From Pseudomonas bubulae (GTDB lineage: Bacteria > Pseudomonadota > Gammaproteobacteria > Pseudomonadales > Pseudomonadaceae), in the NCBI RefSeq assembly GCF_900618535.1, contig NZ_UYJA01000006.1, positions 186,001-250,000 of the forward strand: a DNA stretch of 64,000 nt, in the 5' to 3' direction. How positions within the stretch are numbered: the first letter of the stretch is position 1; each line of letters opens with the position of its first letter. The notes under the pieces were generated by a model. It did not search any database and had not been told where the DNA came from. It was given only the letters and a program-made list of their open reading frames with translations. Position numbers and translations under genes: made by a program. Of the stretch, positions 24,390-33,550 are shown piece by piece.

Positions 24390-25357
24390 TCCGCGGCCTA
24401 TCGCTGTTTGTGCTGCGTTTGCTGGGCCTGCTGCTGGTAACGGCAGCGGGCACCTTTGCCTTGCTCAGTTTTTCTCCGGTAGACCCGATCCGGGCCTATA
24501 TAGGTAACGATCTGTTGCACGTACCGCCCGAGCAATATCCATTGATTGCGGCGCGCTGGGGGCTCGATCTGCCGTTATGGGAGCGCTTTTTGCGCTGGTT
24601 CGGGCAAATGCTGCAAGGCGATTTCGGCTATTCAATGCTCTATAACGCGCCGGTCTCGCAGGTGATTGGAGAGCGTTTTGCCACCTCCTTTGCACTGCTG
24701 TTTTCGGCCTGGCTGTTTTCCGGCATCGTCGGCCTGGCCATGGGGCTGACGGCCGGGCGTTATTTGAACCGTTGGCCTGACCGCCTTATTTCGACGCTGT
24801 CCTATGTGCTGGCATCCATGCCGACGTTCTGGATTGGCCTGCTGTTGCTGTCACTGTTTGCCGTTACGCTCAACTGGGCGCCGATCTGCTGCGCCTGGAC
24901 CCCCGGCAGCAATGCCGAAACCGCAACCTGGGGCGACAAGTTGCGACACTTGATCCTGCCCATGCTGGCCCTGGGTGTACTGGGCGTGGGCAATATCGCC
25001 CTGCATACCCGCTCGCGGGTGGCTGAAGTGATGAACAGCGAATTTATTCGTTTCGCCCATGCCCAGGGCGACAAAGGCTGGCCGCTGATCAACTTTCATA
25101 TCCTGCGCCATGCCATCACCCCGGCCTTGTGCCTGCAATTTGCCTCGGTGGGGGAGTTGATCGGCGGTTCGTTGCTGGCTGAAAAAGTGTTCGCTTATCC
25201 AGGCCTGGGGCAGGCCACGATCGATGCCGGATTACGCGGCGATATTCCATTGTTGATGGGGATCGTGATGTTCTGTGCGGTGCTGGTATTCACCGGCAAC
25301 AGCATTGCCAACGCGCTGTTACTGCGCCTTAACCGCGGGGCGGCGCGCCAGGTATGA
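24386..25357 (+). CDS. ABC transporter permease (DppB/NikB type)
   Basis: A 323-residue permease with six membrane segments. The N-terminal helix (VLRLLGLLLVTAAGTFALL) and the later EFIRFAHAQGDKGWPLINFHILRHA loop correspond to the EAA coupling motif of the DppB/NikB family. The GTG at 24386 overlaps the upstream stop as GTGA; a GTG at 24374 is also in frame. It forms the heterodimeric channel with the next gene. Confidence 0.88.
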   Translation: MIRGLSLFVLRLLGLLLVTAAGTFALLSFSPVDPIRAYIGNDLLHVPPEQYPLIAARWGLDLPLWERFLRWFGQMLQGDFGYSMLYNAPVSQVIGERFATSFALLFSAWLFSGIVGLAMGLTAGRYLNRWPDRLISTLSYVLASMPTFWIGLLLLSLFAVTLNWAPICCAWTPGSNAETATWGDKLRHLILPMLALGVLGVGNIALHTRSRVAEVMNSEFIRFAHAQGDKGWPLINFHILRHAITPALCLQFASVGELIGGSLLAEKVFAYPGLGQATIDAGLRGDIPLLMGIVMFCAVLVFTGNSIANALLLRLNRGAARQV

Positions 25358-26160
25358 CCTACAACCCCAATCGCGCCTTGCTAAGGCTCTGCCTCTCGTT
25401 GCTGATGCTGCTGGGGTTGATCGCCTACGGTATCTCAATCATCAATATTGATGTCTCCATGGATCTGCTGGCACGGCGCCTGCCACCGTCTGCCGAGTAC
25501 TGGTTTGGCACTGACAGCCTGGGCCGTGATCTGTGGCTGCGGTGTTTTCAGGGGATGACCACCAGCCTGCAGATCGGCCTGACCGCAGCGTTCAGCAGCG
25601 GTTTTCTGGCGATGCTGGCCGCCAGTCTGTGTGCGCTGAACAAAACCCTGGATTACCTGATTCGCGGGCTGATCGACAGCATGCTGGCGCTGCCGCATTT
25701 GTTGCTGCTGGTATTGATTTGCTTCACCTTGGGCGGTGGCAAGCAGGGGGTCATCCTGGCCGTGGCGCTGACCCACTGGCCACGCCTGGCCCTGATCCTG
25801 CGCGGCGAGATCCTGCGTATCCGCGAGACCGATTTTGTGATGCTCTCCCATCGCCTGGGCAACAGCAGCTTCTATCGCTGGCGTCATCACTTGTTGCCGT
25901 TGCTGATGCCGCAGTGGATCGTCGGTACCCTGTTGATGTTCCCCCACGCAGTTCTGCATTCGGCGGCGTTGAGTTTCCTGGGCTTCGGCCTGGCGCCCCA
26001 TGATCCGTCATTGGGCCTGTTGCTGGCCGATGCGCTAAAGTACTTGAGCAGTGGCGCCTGGTGGCTGGCGTTTTTCCCGGGTTTGATTCTGGTGGGCCTG
26101 GTACTGGTTTTTGACCAGTTTGCACGGGCATTGCAGCAGCTCTGGATAAGGATTACCTGA
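25354..26160 (+). CDS. ABC transporter permease (DppC/NikC type)
   Basis: A 268-residue second permease. It opens with a hydrophobic anchor and has the DppC-type GTDSLGRDLWLRCFQGM block at about residues 49-65, followed by five membrane segments and an EAA-like loop (LRIRETDFVMLSHRLG). It starts inside the stop of the previous gene (ATGA) and shares its last base with the next start. With its partner it forms the pore of this importer. Confidence 0.88.
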   Translation: MTYNPNRALLRLCLSLLMLLGLIAYGISIINIDVSMDLLARRLPPSAEYWFGTDSLGRDLWLRCFQGMTTSLQIGLTAAFSSGFLAMLAASLCALNKTLDYLIRGLIDSMLALPHLLLLVLICFTLGGGKQGVILAVALTHWPRLALILRGEILRIRETDFVMLSHRLGNSSFYRWRHHLLPLLMPQWIVGTLLMFPHAVLHSAALSFLGFGLAPHDPSLGLLLADALKYLSSGAWWLAFFPGLILVGLVLVFDQFARALQQLWIRIT

Positions 26161-26951
26161 TGCTGAAATTCGACCGGTTTGCGATCGACGTTGCGCACTA
26201 TCATTGGTTGGGCCATAAAACCTGGCATCCGCTGCTGAGCAATATCTCCCTTGAAGTACGCCCCGGAGAATTGACGGCGCTGGTGGGCTCCAGCGGCGAA
26301 GGCAAAAGCCTGCTGCTGCAAAGTGCCTTGGGCTTGCTCCCTGAAAACATGCGTTGTCGCGGCGAAATAGTGCTCGACGGGCAGGTGTTGGGGGAGGCCG
26401 GCAAGGTCAATCAGCGGGGCAAAGCCCTGTGCTATGTACCCCAGGGTGTCAACGCCCTGAACCCGCTGATCAAGGTCGGGCCGCAATTGCAGCGTGCTGC
26501 GCACTTGAGCGGGGTCAGGCTGGGGCTTGGCGATGTGGCCGAGCAGCTCACGCACTACAACCTCAAGCCAGAACTGGTGGACGAATTCCCGCGCATGTTG
26601 TCAGGGGGCATGGCCAAGCGCGTTCTGGCCAGTTGCGCGGCCTTGACTCCTGCGCGTTATATCCTCGCGGACGAGATCACCTCATGGCTGGATGACGAAC
26701 ATGCCTGCCAACTGTTGACCCATCTCAAGGGCTTTTGCCTGCAAGGTCGGGGGATTTTGTGGGTGACCCATGATCTGGCCCTGGCGGCGCGCTTTGCCGA
26801 CAGGATCGCTGTGTTGCATCAGGGCGAGCTGCACGAAACCCTGAGTGCCCTGGAACTGCGCGAAAACGGCGGCAGCCCCTGGTTGCAGTCGTTGTGGGCA
26901 GCCTTGCCGGAACAACAGTTTTTTGCCCGGCGGGTGCCGGAATATGCTTGA
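26160..26951 (+). CDS. ABC transporter ATP-binding protein (DppD/NikD type)
   Basis: A 263-residue nucleotide-binding domain. Walker A is GSSGEGKS (residues 43-50), the signature is LSGGMAKRV and Walker B is YILADEIT with a following SWLDD D-loop. The usual Walker A PxGxGKS/T variant here has Glu before GKS, as in NikD-like proteins. It lacks the C-terminal oligopeptide extension with cysteines seen in DppD. Overlaps both neighbours. Confidence 0.88.
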   Translation: MLKFDRFAIDVAHYHWLGHKTWHPLLSNISLEVRPGELTALVGSSGEGKSLLLQSALGLLPENMRCRGEIVLDGQVLGEAGKVNQRGKALCYVPQGVNALNPLIKVGPQLQRAAHLSGVRLGLGDVAEQLTHYNLKPELVDEFPRMLSGGMAKRVLASCAALTPARYILADEITSWLDDEHACQLLTHLKGFCLQGRGILWVTHDLALAARFADRIAVLHQGELHETLSALELRENGGSPWLQSLWAALPEQQFFARRVPEYA

Positions 26952-27531
26952 GGTCCAGCAATTAAGCATTGTCCAGGATGGCCGGCAGCTCTGGGACTGT
27001 GTGTCGTTTCAGGTGCGGCCGGGGGAGCGTCAGGGCATCTCGGCGCCCAGCGGTTATGGCAAAACCACCCTGGGCCGGGTGCTGGCGCAATGGCAGTCAG
27101 CAACCTCGGGCAGCATCACCGTGGATGGCAAAGCGCTTGCGAAAAAGGGCTATTGCCCGGTACAGCTGGTGCCGCAGCATCCTGAACAGACCTTCAACCC
27201 TTATCGCACAACGGGCGAGAGCCTGCGTGATGCCTGGTCGCCAGATGCCGCCTGGCTGGCACGCCTGGCGGTGAACCCCGGGTGGTTGGCCCGTCGCCCG
27301 GACGAATTGTCTGGCGGAGAACTGGCGCGTATCGCTTTGCTCAGGGCGCTGGATCCGCGCACCCGCTACCTGATTGCCGATGAAGTGACGGCGCAACTGG
27401 ATGCGCATGTACAGGCGCAGGTGTGGCAAGTCTTGCTCGAAGAGACCAGGCGTCGGGAGCTGGGGATGATTGTGTTCAGTCACAACAAGGCGTTGTTGCA
27501 GAAGGTATGTTCGAGTATCTGGCTGCCCTAG
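26944..27531 (+). CDS. ABC transporter ATP-binding protein (NikE type), short
   Basis: A 195-residue nucleotide-binding domain, shorter than the usual 230-260 but with all core motifs: Walker A APSGYGKTT (residues 34-42), LVPQHPEQTFNP as Q-loop, signature LSGGELARI and Walker B YLIADEVTAQLD. The H-loop is FSHNKALL. The start at 26944 lies 8 bp inside the previous gene; longer upstream frames are shadows of that gene. Last gene of the importer operon. Confidence 0.85.
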   Translation: MLEVQQLSIVQDGRQLWDCVSFQVRPGERQGISAPSGYGKTTLGRVLAQWQSATSGSITVDGKALAKKGYCPVQLVPQHPEQTFNPYRTTGESLRDAWSPDAAWLARLAVNPGWLARRPDELSGGELARIALLRALDPRTRYLIADEVTAQLDAHVQAQVWQVLLEETRRRELGMIVFSHNKALLQKVCSSIWLP

Positions 27532-27545
27532 CCTCGCACGGCTCG

Positions 27546-27881
27546 TCAACTGCTACGGAGCGGGCCATGCAGTTCGCAGTATTCAACCCATTCCATGCCG
27601 GCCATTTGCGCCACTTCGCGATGCACTTCAAGGCGCTGGGCCTCGAATTCTTGCGGGCTGGCGCTGGTCAATTGCAGGGTCAGCTCCCAGGCAAAAAACC
27701 CCAGACGCTCAGCCTCGGCCTCAAAGGCTTCGTTCAAGCGTTCCTGGCAATATTCCTTTATCGATTGGCCGATAGCGCGGGCGGCCAATGGGTTCAATGT
27801 CTCAAGCGCCACGACCAGTTCAGGGTGGTCACTGAGAAAGCGATCAAGTGCTTTTTGATGTCGGGTGCCGGGTTCGGTCAC
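27546..27881 (-). CDS. Small hypothetical protein paired with XRE regulator
   Basis: A 111-residue acidic, mostly helical soluble protein (LDRFLSDHPELVVALETL, LNEAFEAEAERLGFFAWEL). No domain recognised. Its start overlaps the end of the XRE-type regulator gene by 38 bp, so the two are co-transcribed. The arrangement of a small HTH gene plus a small partner recalls toxin-antitoxin or phage remnant modules, but no toxin motif is visible. Confidence 0.65.
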   Translation of the reverse strand: MTEPGTRHQKALDRFLSDHPELVVALETLNPLAARAIGQSIKEYCQERLNEAFEAEAERLGFFAWELTLQLTSASPQEFEAQRLEVHREVAQMAGMEWVEYCELHGPLRSS

Positions 27882-28107
27882 AACTGATTTCCTCGTAAAC
27901 AGGCAGGGTGTGCTTGCCGGTGATGATGAACACTACATCAATACCGAGCAGAGTAATGGCCGCCAGATAGTCGGCGCGGGGCAAGGTGATATCGCGCTCA
28001 TAGTAGCTTTGTGCATGGCGCCCCACACCCCCCGCATCCGCCAGTTGTACCTGTGTCAGTTTCAGGCGCAAACGCTCATGTTTGAGTCGCTCACCGTATG
28101 TGTTCAT
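27844..28107 (-). CDS. XRE-family HTH regulator
   Basis: An 87-residue protein with an N-terminal Cro/CI-type helix-turn-helix (YGERLKHERLRLKLTQVQLA, then GVGRHAQSYYERDITLP) followed by YLAAITLLGIDVVFIITG, a short tail seen in small phage-type XRE proteins that carry the LxxLGxDVxYVxTG motif. ATG at 28107 chosen over one two codons upstream because it gives the better ribosome-site spacing. Likely autoregulatory. Confidence 0.82.
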   Translation of the reverse strand: MNTYGERLKHERLRLKLTQVQLADAGGVGRHAQSYYERDITLPRADYLAAITLLGIDVVFIITGKHTLPVYEEISCDRTRHPTSKST

Positions 28108-28211
28108 AAACATCGCCTATGTCAGGCATTAAGGGTTTGAAAAAATAGTAGGCCAAATGAAGAAATTGGGAAAGATGGGCGGTGAATAACGACCCGTTTT
28201 TGTAAGCACAA

Positions 28212-28236
28212 GCAGGAGGGCAAAAGGCACTCCTGC
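28212..28236 (-). terminator. Possible terminator of the NCS2 permease gene
   Basis: GCAGGAG (28212-28218) pairs with CTCCTGC (28230-28236) across an 11-nt loop just after the permease stop. The downstream T-run on the minus strand is weak. Confidence 0.35.
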
Positions 28237-28249
28237 CTGGCCGTGTCGC

Positions 28250-29635
28250 TTACAACGTCGGTTTTTTCTCTGTTTCTGGCAGGAACCAGTTCAACAGCAG
28301 GGCACAGATACCGCCTGTAGCCACACCTGACTCCAGTACGTTACGCAGAGCCGCAGGCATATGCGCCAGGAACTCTGGCACTTGCGATACGCCCAGGCCC
28401 AGCGCCAGGGACACGGCAATGATCAGCAGGGCGCGGCGGTCCAGGGTAATGCTGGCCAGAATATTGATGCCCGAAGCGGCAACGGCGCCGAACATCACCA
28501 TGGCCGCACCGCCCAGTACCGGCTCAGGCACTGCCTGAATCGCACCGGCAACGCTGGGGAACAGGCCCAGCAGGATCAGCATGCCGGCAATCCACACACC
28601 GATATGGCGGCTGGTGATACCGGTGAGCTGAATGACACCGTTGTTCTGGGCAAACACCGAACTCGGGAAGGTGTTGAAGATACCCGCCAGAAACGAGTTG
28701 GCGCCGTTGACCAGCACACCGCCCTTGATGCGCTGCATCCACACCGGGCCTTCGACCGGCTGGCGCGATACTTTGCTGGTGGCTGTGACGTCACCGATGG
28801 CTTCCAGCGACGTGACCAGGTAGATCACCAGCATGGGAATAAACAGCGCCCAGGAAAACCCCAGGCCGAAATGCAAGGGCATTGGCACCTGGAACAGCTC
28901 GGCCTGGTGCATGCCGGTGAAGTCCAGGCGGCCCAGGTAGCCTGCCAGGGCGTAGCCCACGGCCAGGGCGATAACAATGGCGCAACTGCGCATCCACACC
29001 AGCGGGATGCGGTTAAGGATCACGATAATGGCCAGCACCACACCCGAGAGCATCAGGTTTTCGCCGTTGGCGAAGGTACCGTTGCCCATGGCCGTGAAGC
29101 CGCCGCCCATGCTGATCAGGCCGACCTTGATCAGGGTCAGGCCGATCATCAGCACCACGATGCCGGTGACCAGCGGGGTGATCATGCGTTTTACAAAAGG
29201 CAGGATGCGCGAGATACCCATTTCGACAAACGAGCCGGCAATCACCACGCCAAAGATCGCCGCCATCACGCCTTCAACCGGCGTGCCTTGCTTGACCATC
29301 AGTGCGCCGCCGGCAATCAGCGGGCCGACAAAGTTGAAACTGGTGCCCTGGACGATCAGCAGCCCGGCGCCAAAGGGGCCAAAGCGTTTGCACTGAACAA
29401 AGGTAGCGATACCGGAGATCACCAGCGACATGGAGACAATCAGGTTGGTATCACGGCTGGACACACCCAGGGCCTGGCAGATCAGCAGGCCGGGGGTGAC
29501 GATCGGCACAATAATGGCCAGCAGGTGCTGCAGGGCGGCCAGAAAGGCGATCCACGGCTTGGGACGGTCTTCAAGACCTAAGACCAGCTCGCTGGTTTGG
29601 GACTCGGCTTCGAGCGGGGTTTTAAGAGAGGTCAT
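28250..29635 (-). CDS. NCS2 uracil/xanthine permease family transporter
   Basis: A 461-residue permease of the nucleobase-cation symporter-2 family with about fourteen membrane segments. The QHLLAIIVPIVTPGLLI start of TM1, the VQGTSFNFVGP segment (near 95) and the signature region with QNNGVIQLTGITSRHIG (near 330) indicate the xanthine/urate (XanP-like) branch rather than the uracil branch. The gene is separated from lpdV by a REPIN element. It probably imports oxidised purines with protons. Confidence 0.88.
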   Translation of the reverse strand: MTSLKTPLEAESQTSELVLGLEDRPKPWIAFLAALQHLLAIIVPIVTPGLLICQALGVSSRDTNLIVSMSLVISGIATFVQCKRFGPFGAGLLIVQGTSFNFVGPLIAGGALMVKQGTPVEGVMAAIFGVVIAGSFVEMGISRILPFVKRMITPLVTGIVVLMIGLTLIKVGLISMGGGFTAMGNGTFANGENLMLSGVVLAIIVILNRIPLVWMRSCAIVIALAVGYALAGYLGRLDFTGMHQAELFQVPMPLHFGLGFSWALFIPMLVIYLVTSLEAIGDVTATSKVSRQPVEGPVWMQRIKGGVLVNGANSFLAGIFNTFPSSVFAQNNGVIQLTGITSRHIGVWIAGMLILLGLFPSVAGAIQAVPEPVLGGAAMVMFGAVAASGINILASITLDRRALLIIAVSLALGLGVSQVPEFLAHMPAALRNVLESGVATGGICALLLNWFLPETEKKPTL

Positions 29636-29718
29636 GGCGAGCGCCCTGGAAAAAAGAGCGCGATTCTACTGGTGTTGAGCCATTACGCCCAGTGTTGGAT
29701 TGCGCAGGGCCTGACTTG

Positions 29719-29807
29719 CTGTGGGAGCGGGCTTGCTCGCGATAGCAGCCACTCGGTCTATCAGATAAACCGCGTCGCCTGCATCGCGAGCAAGCCCGCT
29801 CCCACAG
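29719..29807. repeat. REPIN: paired Pseudomonas REP elements
   Basis: Two 25-nt copies in inverted orientation, 29719-29743 and 29783-29807, each reading CTGTGGGAGCGGGCTTGCTC plus GCGAT on its own strand. They are separated by 39 bp, giving a hairpin with a loop. The motif GTGGGAGCGGGCTTGCTCGC is the abundant REP sequence of the P. fluorescens group. It lies between the convergent-distal ends of two minus-strand genes and is spread by RAYT transposases located elsewhere. Confidence 0.93.
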
Positions 29808-29818
29808 TAAGGGGGGGA

Positions 29819-31207
29819 TTACAGGTGCAACGCATGCCCCAGCGCACGCAACGCTGCTTCCTGGACGGCTTCGCCCAGGGTCGGGTGCGCGTGGATGGTG
29901 CCGGCGATGTCTTCCAGGCAGGCGCCCATTTCCAATGACTGGCCAAAGGCCGTCGACAACTCCGAAACACCGGCCCCCACGGCCTGCCAACCGACAATCA
30001 GGTGATTGTCCCGGCGCGCCACAACCCGCACAAAGCCGGTTTTGGCTTCCAGGGTCATGGCCCGGCCATTGGCAGAGAACGGAAAGCTGGCGCTGATGCA
30101 GTCCAGACCGGCCTCTTGCGCCTCAACCGGGGTTTTGCCCACCACGACGATTTCGGGATCGGTAAAACACACCGCGGCAATCGCCGCAGGGCTGAACTCG
30201 CGCTGTTTGCCGGCAATGATTTCAGCAACCATCTCACCCTGGGCCATGGCCCGGTGGGCCAGCATCGGCTCGCCGGTCAGGTCACCAATCGCCCAGACAT
30301 TGCGCATGCTGGTGTGGCAACGGTTGTCGACGCGAATCGCCGGGCCGTTCATGGTCAGCGCCAGCGCTTCAAGGTTGAAGCCTTGTGTACGCGGCCGACG
30401 ACCCACCGCCACCAGCACCTGATCGGTTTCCAGGGTCTGGCTCTGGCCCATGCGGTCACGCATCGACAGGGTTTTGCTGCTGGCCTGGAAACCTTCGACG
30501 CTGTGCTCCAGATACAGGGTAATCCCCAGTGCCTTGAGGGATTCTGCCACGGGCAAGGTCAGGTCCTTGTCGTAAGTTGGCAGGATACGGTCACGGGCTT
30601 CAACCACCGTGACCTCGGCCCCCAGCTTGCGGTAGGCGATCCCCAGTTCCAGGCCGATATAGCCAGCGCCAACCACGGTCAGGCGTCGGGGAATGGTGGT
30701 GGGCTGCAAGGCTTCGGTGGACGAAATGATCGCCCCGCCAATGGGCAGGATCGGCAGGTCGACCGATTGCGAGCCGGTGGCCAGCAACAGATGTTCGCAT
30801 TCGATGCGCTGGCCGCCGACTTCAACCGCCTTGCCGTCGAGGATTTTGGCCCAGCCGTGAATGACCTTGACGTTGTTCTTTTTCAGCAGAGCGCCGACGC
30901 CGCTGGTCAGGCGATCAACAATGGTGTTTTTCCATTGCACGCTCTGGCCGATGTCCAGGGTCGGGGCCTGGGTCTTGATCCCCAGCGGTGAAGTACCGGT
31001 GCTGTAGCGCTGGGTGGCATGGAACTGTTCGGCAACGTGGATCAGGGCCTTGGACGGGATGCAGCCGACGTTCAGGCAGGTACCGCCCAGCGACTGGCCT
31101 TCGATCAGGACCGTCGGAATGCCCAGCTGGCCGGCGCGGATCGCCGCCACATAGCCGCCGGGGCCGCCGCCGATAATCAGCAGCGTGGTGTGTTGGGTTG
31201 GCTGCAT
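29819..31207 (-). CDS. lpdV: Dihydrolipoyl dehydrogenase of the branched-chain keto-acid dehydrogenase (E3)
   Basis: A 462-residue flavoprotein that reoxidises the lipoyl arm of BkdB. FAD-binding GGGPGG at residues 13-18, redox-active cysteines C44 and C49 (GGTCLNVGCIPSK), an NAD-binding VGAGYIGLE block and the C-terminal catalytic HAHPTLGEA. The ATG at 31207 is chosen by analogy with P. putida LpdV; a GTG two codons upstream overlaps the bkdB stop. Last gene of the bkd operon. Confidence 0.95.
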   Translation of the reverse strand: MQPTQHTTLLIIGGGPGGYVAAIRAGQLGIPTVLIEGQSLGGTCLNVGCIPSKALIHVAEQFHATQRYSTGTSPLGIKTQAPTLDIGQSVQWKNTIVDRLTSGVGALLKKNNVKVIHGWAKILDGKAVEVGGQRIECEHLLLATGSQSVDLPILPIGGAIISSTEALQPTTIPRRLTVVGAGYIGLELGIAYRKLGAEVTVVEARDRILPTYDKDLTLPVAESLKALGITLYLEHSVEGFQASSKTLSMRDRMGQSQTLETDQVLVAVGRRPRTQGFNLEALALTMNGPAIRVDNRCHTSMRNVWAIGDLTGEPMLAHRAMAQGEMVAEIIAGKQREFSPAAIAAVCFTDPEIVVVGKTPVEAQEAGLDCISASFPFSANGRAMTLEAKTGFVRVVARRDNHLIVGWQAVGAGVSELSTAFGQSLEMGACLEDIAGTIHAHPTLGEAVQEAALRALGHALHL

Positions 31208-31209
31208 GT

Positions 31210-32490
31210 TCACTCCACAAACAGGGTGGCAGGTTGTTCGAGCAAGCCACGCATGGCCTGGATAAATTGCGCCGCGTCCATGCCGTCGACCACACGATGG
31301 TCGAAGGAGCTGGAGAGGTTCATCATTTTGCGCACCACGATCTGGCCTTTGACCACCACCGGGCGCTCGACGATGCGGTTGACGCCAATGATCGCCACTT
31401 CGGGCAGGTTGACCACCGGTGTGCTGACAATCCCGCCCAAGGCTCCCAGGCTGGTCAGGGTGATGGTCGAGCCGGTGAGTTCCTCGCGGGTAGCCTTGCC
31501 GGTGCGTACGGCGTTGGCCAGGCGGGCGATTTCATCGGCGGCGCCCCACAGGTTGAGGGTCTCGGCATGGCGCACCACAGGCACCATCAAACCACCGTCG
31601 CTTTGCGCGGCGACGCCGATATGGGCGGCGCCAAAGCGGGTGATGATTTGCGCTTCGTCGTCGTAGCGCACGTTGATCTGCGGGAAGTCGCGCAAGGCCA
31701 CGACCATGGCCCGCAGTAGAAACGGCAACAGGGTCAGTTTGCCGCGGCTGTCCCCCCATTTTTGGTTGAGCTGGGCACGCAGTTCTTCCAGGGCGGTGAC
31801 GTCCACTTCCTCGACATAGCTGAAGTGTGCGGCACGGCGCTTGGCGTCCTGCATGCGTTGGGCGATCTTGCGGCGCAGGCCGATCACCGGGATTTGTTGC
31901 TCGTCGTTGCGCAGGGCGTAACCGCTGGCCGGTGCCACGCTGGTTTCGGTGTCGCGGGCCAGGTATGCATCCAGGTCGTCATGCAGGACACGGCCCGCCG
32001 GGCCGCTGCCAACCACAAAGCGCAACTCGATACCGCTATCCCAGGCGCGCTTGCGCACGGCCGGGGAGGCCAGCGGGCGCTCGTTGGCTTCACGGGCCAC
32101 AGGCGCCGATCGTTGTGCCGGTGCCGCCTTGATCGGTGGGGCGGCCACCACGGCCACTTCTACGCGAGCTTGAGGGGCGGCTTTTACTGCGGCGACCACA
32201 GGTTCCGCTGCAGGGCCAGCTTGCGCACTTTCACGCAGGTTGCCGGCGCCTTCGACTTCGATGCGGATCAGTTCGCTGCCCACGGCCATGACTTCGCCAG
32301 GCTGGCCACCCAGGGCCAGGACCCTGCCGGCCACGGGGGAGGGGACGTCTACCGTGGCCTTGTCGGTCATCACATCGGCGACCACCTGGTCTTCGCTGAC
32401 CATGTCACCGACTTTGACAAACCATTCCACCAGTTCTACTTGCGCAATGCCTTCGCCAATGTCCGGCATCTTGATAACGTGCGTACCCAT
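31210..32490 (-). CDS. bkdB: Branched-chain keto-acid dehydrogenase E2 (lipoyl transacylase)
   Basis: A 426-residue E2 component. Lipoyl domain at about residues 1-80 with the lipoylated K44 in TDKATVDV, an Ala/Pro-rich linker, a peripheral subunit-binding domain (near 140-175, SPAVRKRAWD...GRVLHDDLDAYL), and a catalytic acyltransferase core ending in FDHRVVDGMDAAQF, which holds the active-site His and Asp. It follows bkdA2 without a gap and its end overlaps lpdV. Confidence 0.95.
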   Translation of the reverse strand: MGTHVIKMPDIGEGIAQVELVEWFVKVGDMVSEDQVVADVMTDKATVDVPSPVAGRVLALGGQPGEVMAVGSELIRIEVEGAGNLRESAQAGPAAEPVVAAVKAAPQARVEVAVVAAPPIKAAPAQRSAPVAREANERPLASPAVRKRAWDSGIELRFVVGSGPAGRVLHDDLDAYLARDTETSVAPASGYALRNDEQQIPVIGLRRKIAQRMQDAKRRAAHFSYVEEVDVTALEELRAQLNQKWGDSRGKLTLLPFLLRAMVVALRDFPQINVRYDDEAQIITRFGAAHIGVAAQSDGGLMVPVVRHAETLNLWGAADEIARLANAVRTGKATREELTGSTITLTSLGALGGIVSTPVVNLPEVAIIGVNRIVERPVVVKGQIVVRKMMNLSSSFDHRVVDGMDAAQFIQAMRGLLEQPATLFVE

Positions 32491-33546
32491 TCAGACCTCC
32501 ATAACCCGTTGTAGTGCAGCACCCACTCGCGCCGGGCCGGGGAAATAGGCCCACTCCTGGGCATGGGGATAGGGGGTATCCCAGCCGGTTACGCGCTCGA
32601 TCGGCGCTTCCAGGTAGTGGAAGCAGTGCTCTTGAACCAGTGCGATCAGCTCGGCGCCAAACCCGCAGGTACGGGTGGCTTCGTGAACAACAACGCAACG
32701 GCGGGTCTTTTTTACAGAGGTGACAATGGCGTCCAGGTCCAGCGGCCAGAGGCTGCGCAAGTCGATTACTTCAGCGTCGATGCCGGTTTCTTCGGCGGCG
32801 GCCTGGGCCACATAAACGGTGGTGCCGTAGGTCAGGATGGTGACTTCAGTACCGGGCCGCACAATGGCGGCGCAGTCCAGCGGGACGGTGTAGTAACCGT
32901 CGGGCACGGCGCTGGCCGGGTGCTTCATCCAGGGGGTTACCGGACGGTCGTGGTGGCCGTCGAACGGGCCGTTGTACAGGCGTTTTGGCTCGAGGAAGAT
33001 CACCGGGTCATCGTTCTCGATGGCGGCAATCAGCAGGCCCTTGGCGTCGTAGGGGTTGGATGGCATCACGGTACGCAGGCCGCAGACCTGGGTAAACATG
33101 GCCTCGGGGCTCTGGCTGTGGGTCTGGCCACCGTAAATCCCGCCGCCGCAGGGCATGCGGATGGTCATTGGCGCGATAAACTCGCCGGCAGAGCGGTAAC
33201 GCAGGCGCGCCGCTTCAGAAACAATCTGGTCGGACGCCGGGTAGAAATAGTCGGCAAACTGGATTTCGGCCACCGGGCGCAGGCCATAGGCGCCCATGCC
33301 CACGGCGGTACCGACGATGCCACTTTCCGAGATCGGTGCGTCGAACACCCGCGAACTGCCGTACTTGGCCTGCAGGCCTTCGGTGCAGCGGAACACACCG
33401 CCGAAGTAGCCCACGTCCTGGCCAAACACCACCACGTTATCGTCGCGCTCGAGCATCACATCCATGGCCGAGCGCAGGGCCTGGATCATCGTCATGGTGC
33501 TGGTACTCACGGCGTTCTCCATCTGAATTTTATTGTTGTCGTTCAT
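32491..33546 (-). CDS. bkdA2: Branched-chain keto-acid dehydrogenase E1 beta
   Basis: A 351-residue E1 beta subunit, slightly longer at the N-terminus than the P. putida protein. Typical blocks are DDNVVVFGQDVGYFGGVFR, MPCGGGIYGGQTHSQSPE and HEATRTCGFGAEL. With BkdA1 it forms the thiamine diphosphate-dependent heterotetramer that decarboxylates the keto acids of Val, Leu and Ile. The start at 33546 lies 4 bp after the bkdA1 stop; the longer open frame upstream is a shadow of bkdA1. Confidence 0.95.
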   Translation of the reverse strand: MNDNNKIQMENAVSTSTMTMIQALRSAMDVMLERDDNVVVFGQDVGYFGGVFRCTEGLQAKYGSSRVFDAPISESGIVGTAVGMGAYGLRPVAEIQFADYFYPASDQIVSEAARLRYRSAGEFIAPMTIRMPCGGGIYGGQTHSQSPEAMFTQVCGLRTVMPSNPYDAKGLLIAAIENDDPVIFLEPKRLYNGPFDGHHDRPVTPWMKHPASAVPDGYYTVPLDCAAIVRPGTEVTILTYGTTVYVAQAAAEETGIDAEVIDLRSLWPLDLDAIVTSVKKTRRCVVVHEATRTCGFGAELIALVQEHCFHYLEAPIERVTGWDTPYPHAQEWAYFPGPARVGAALQRVMEV

Positions 33547-33550
33547 CTGG

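Noticed and set aside
28361..29581. 406-residue frame opposite the NCS2 permease
   Set aside because: Extremely His-, Gln- and Asp-rich, as antisense translations of membrane proteins are.
29719..29807. CRISPR or terminator as explanation for the repeat pair
   Set aside because: Only two inverted copies of a known REP sequence, not direct repeats with spacers, and no T-run.
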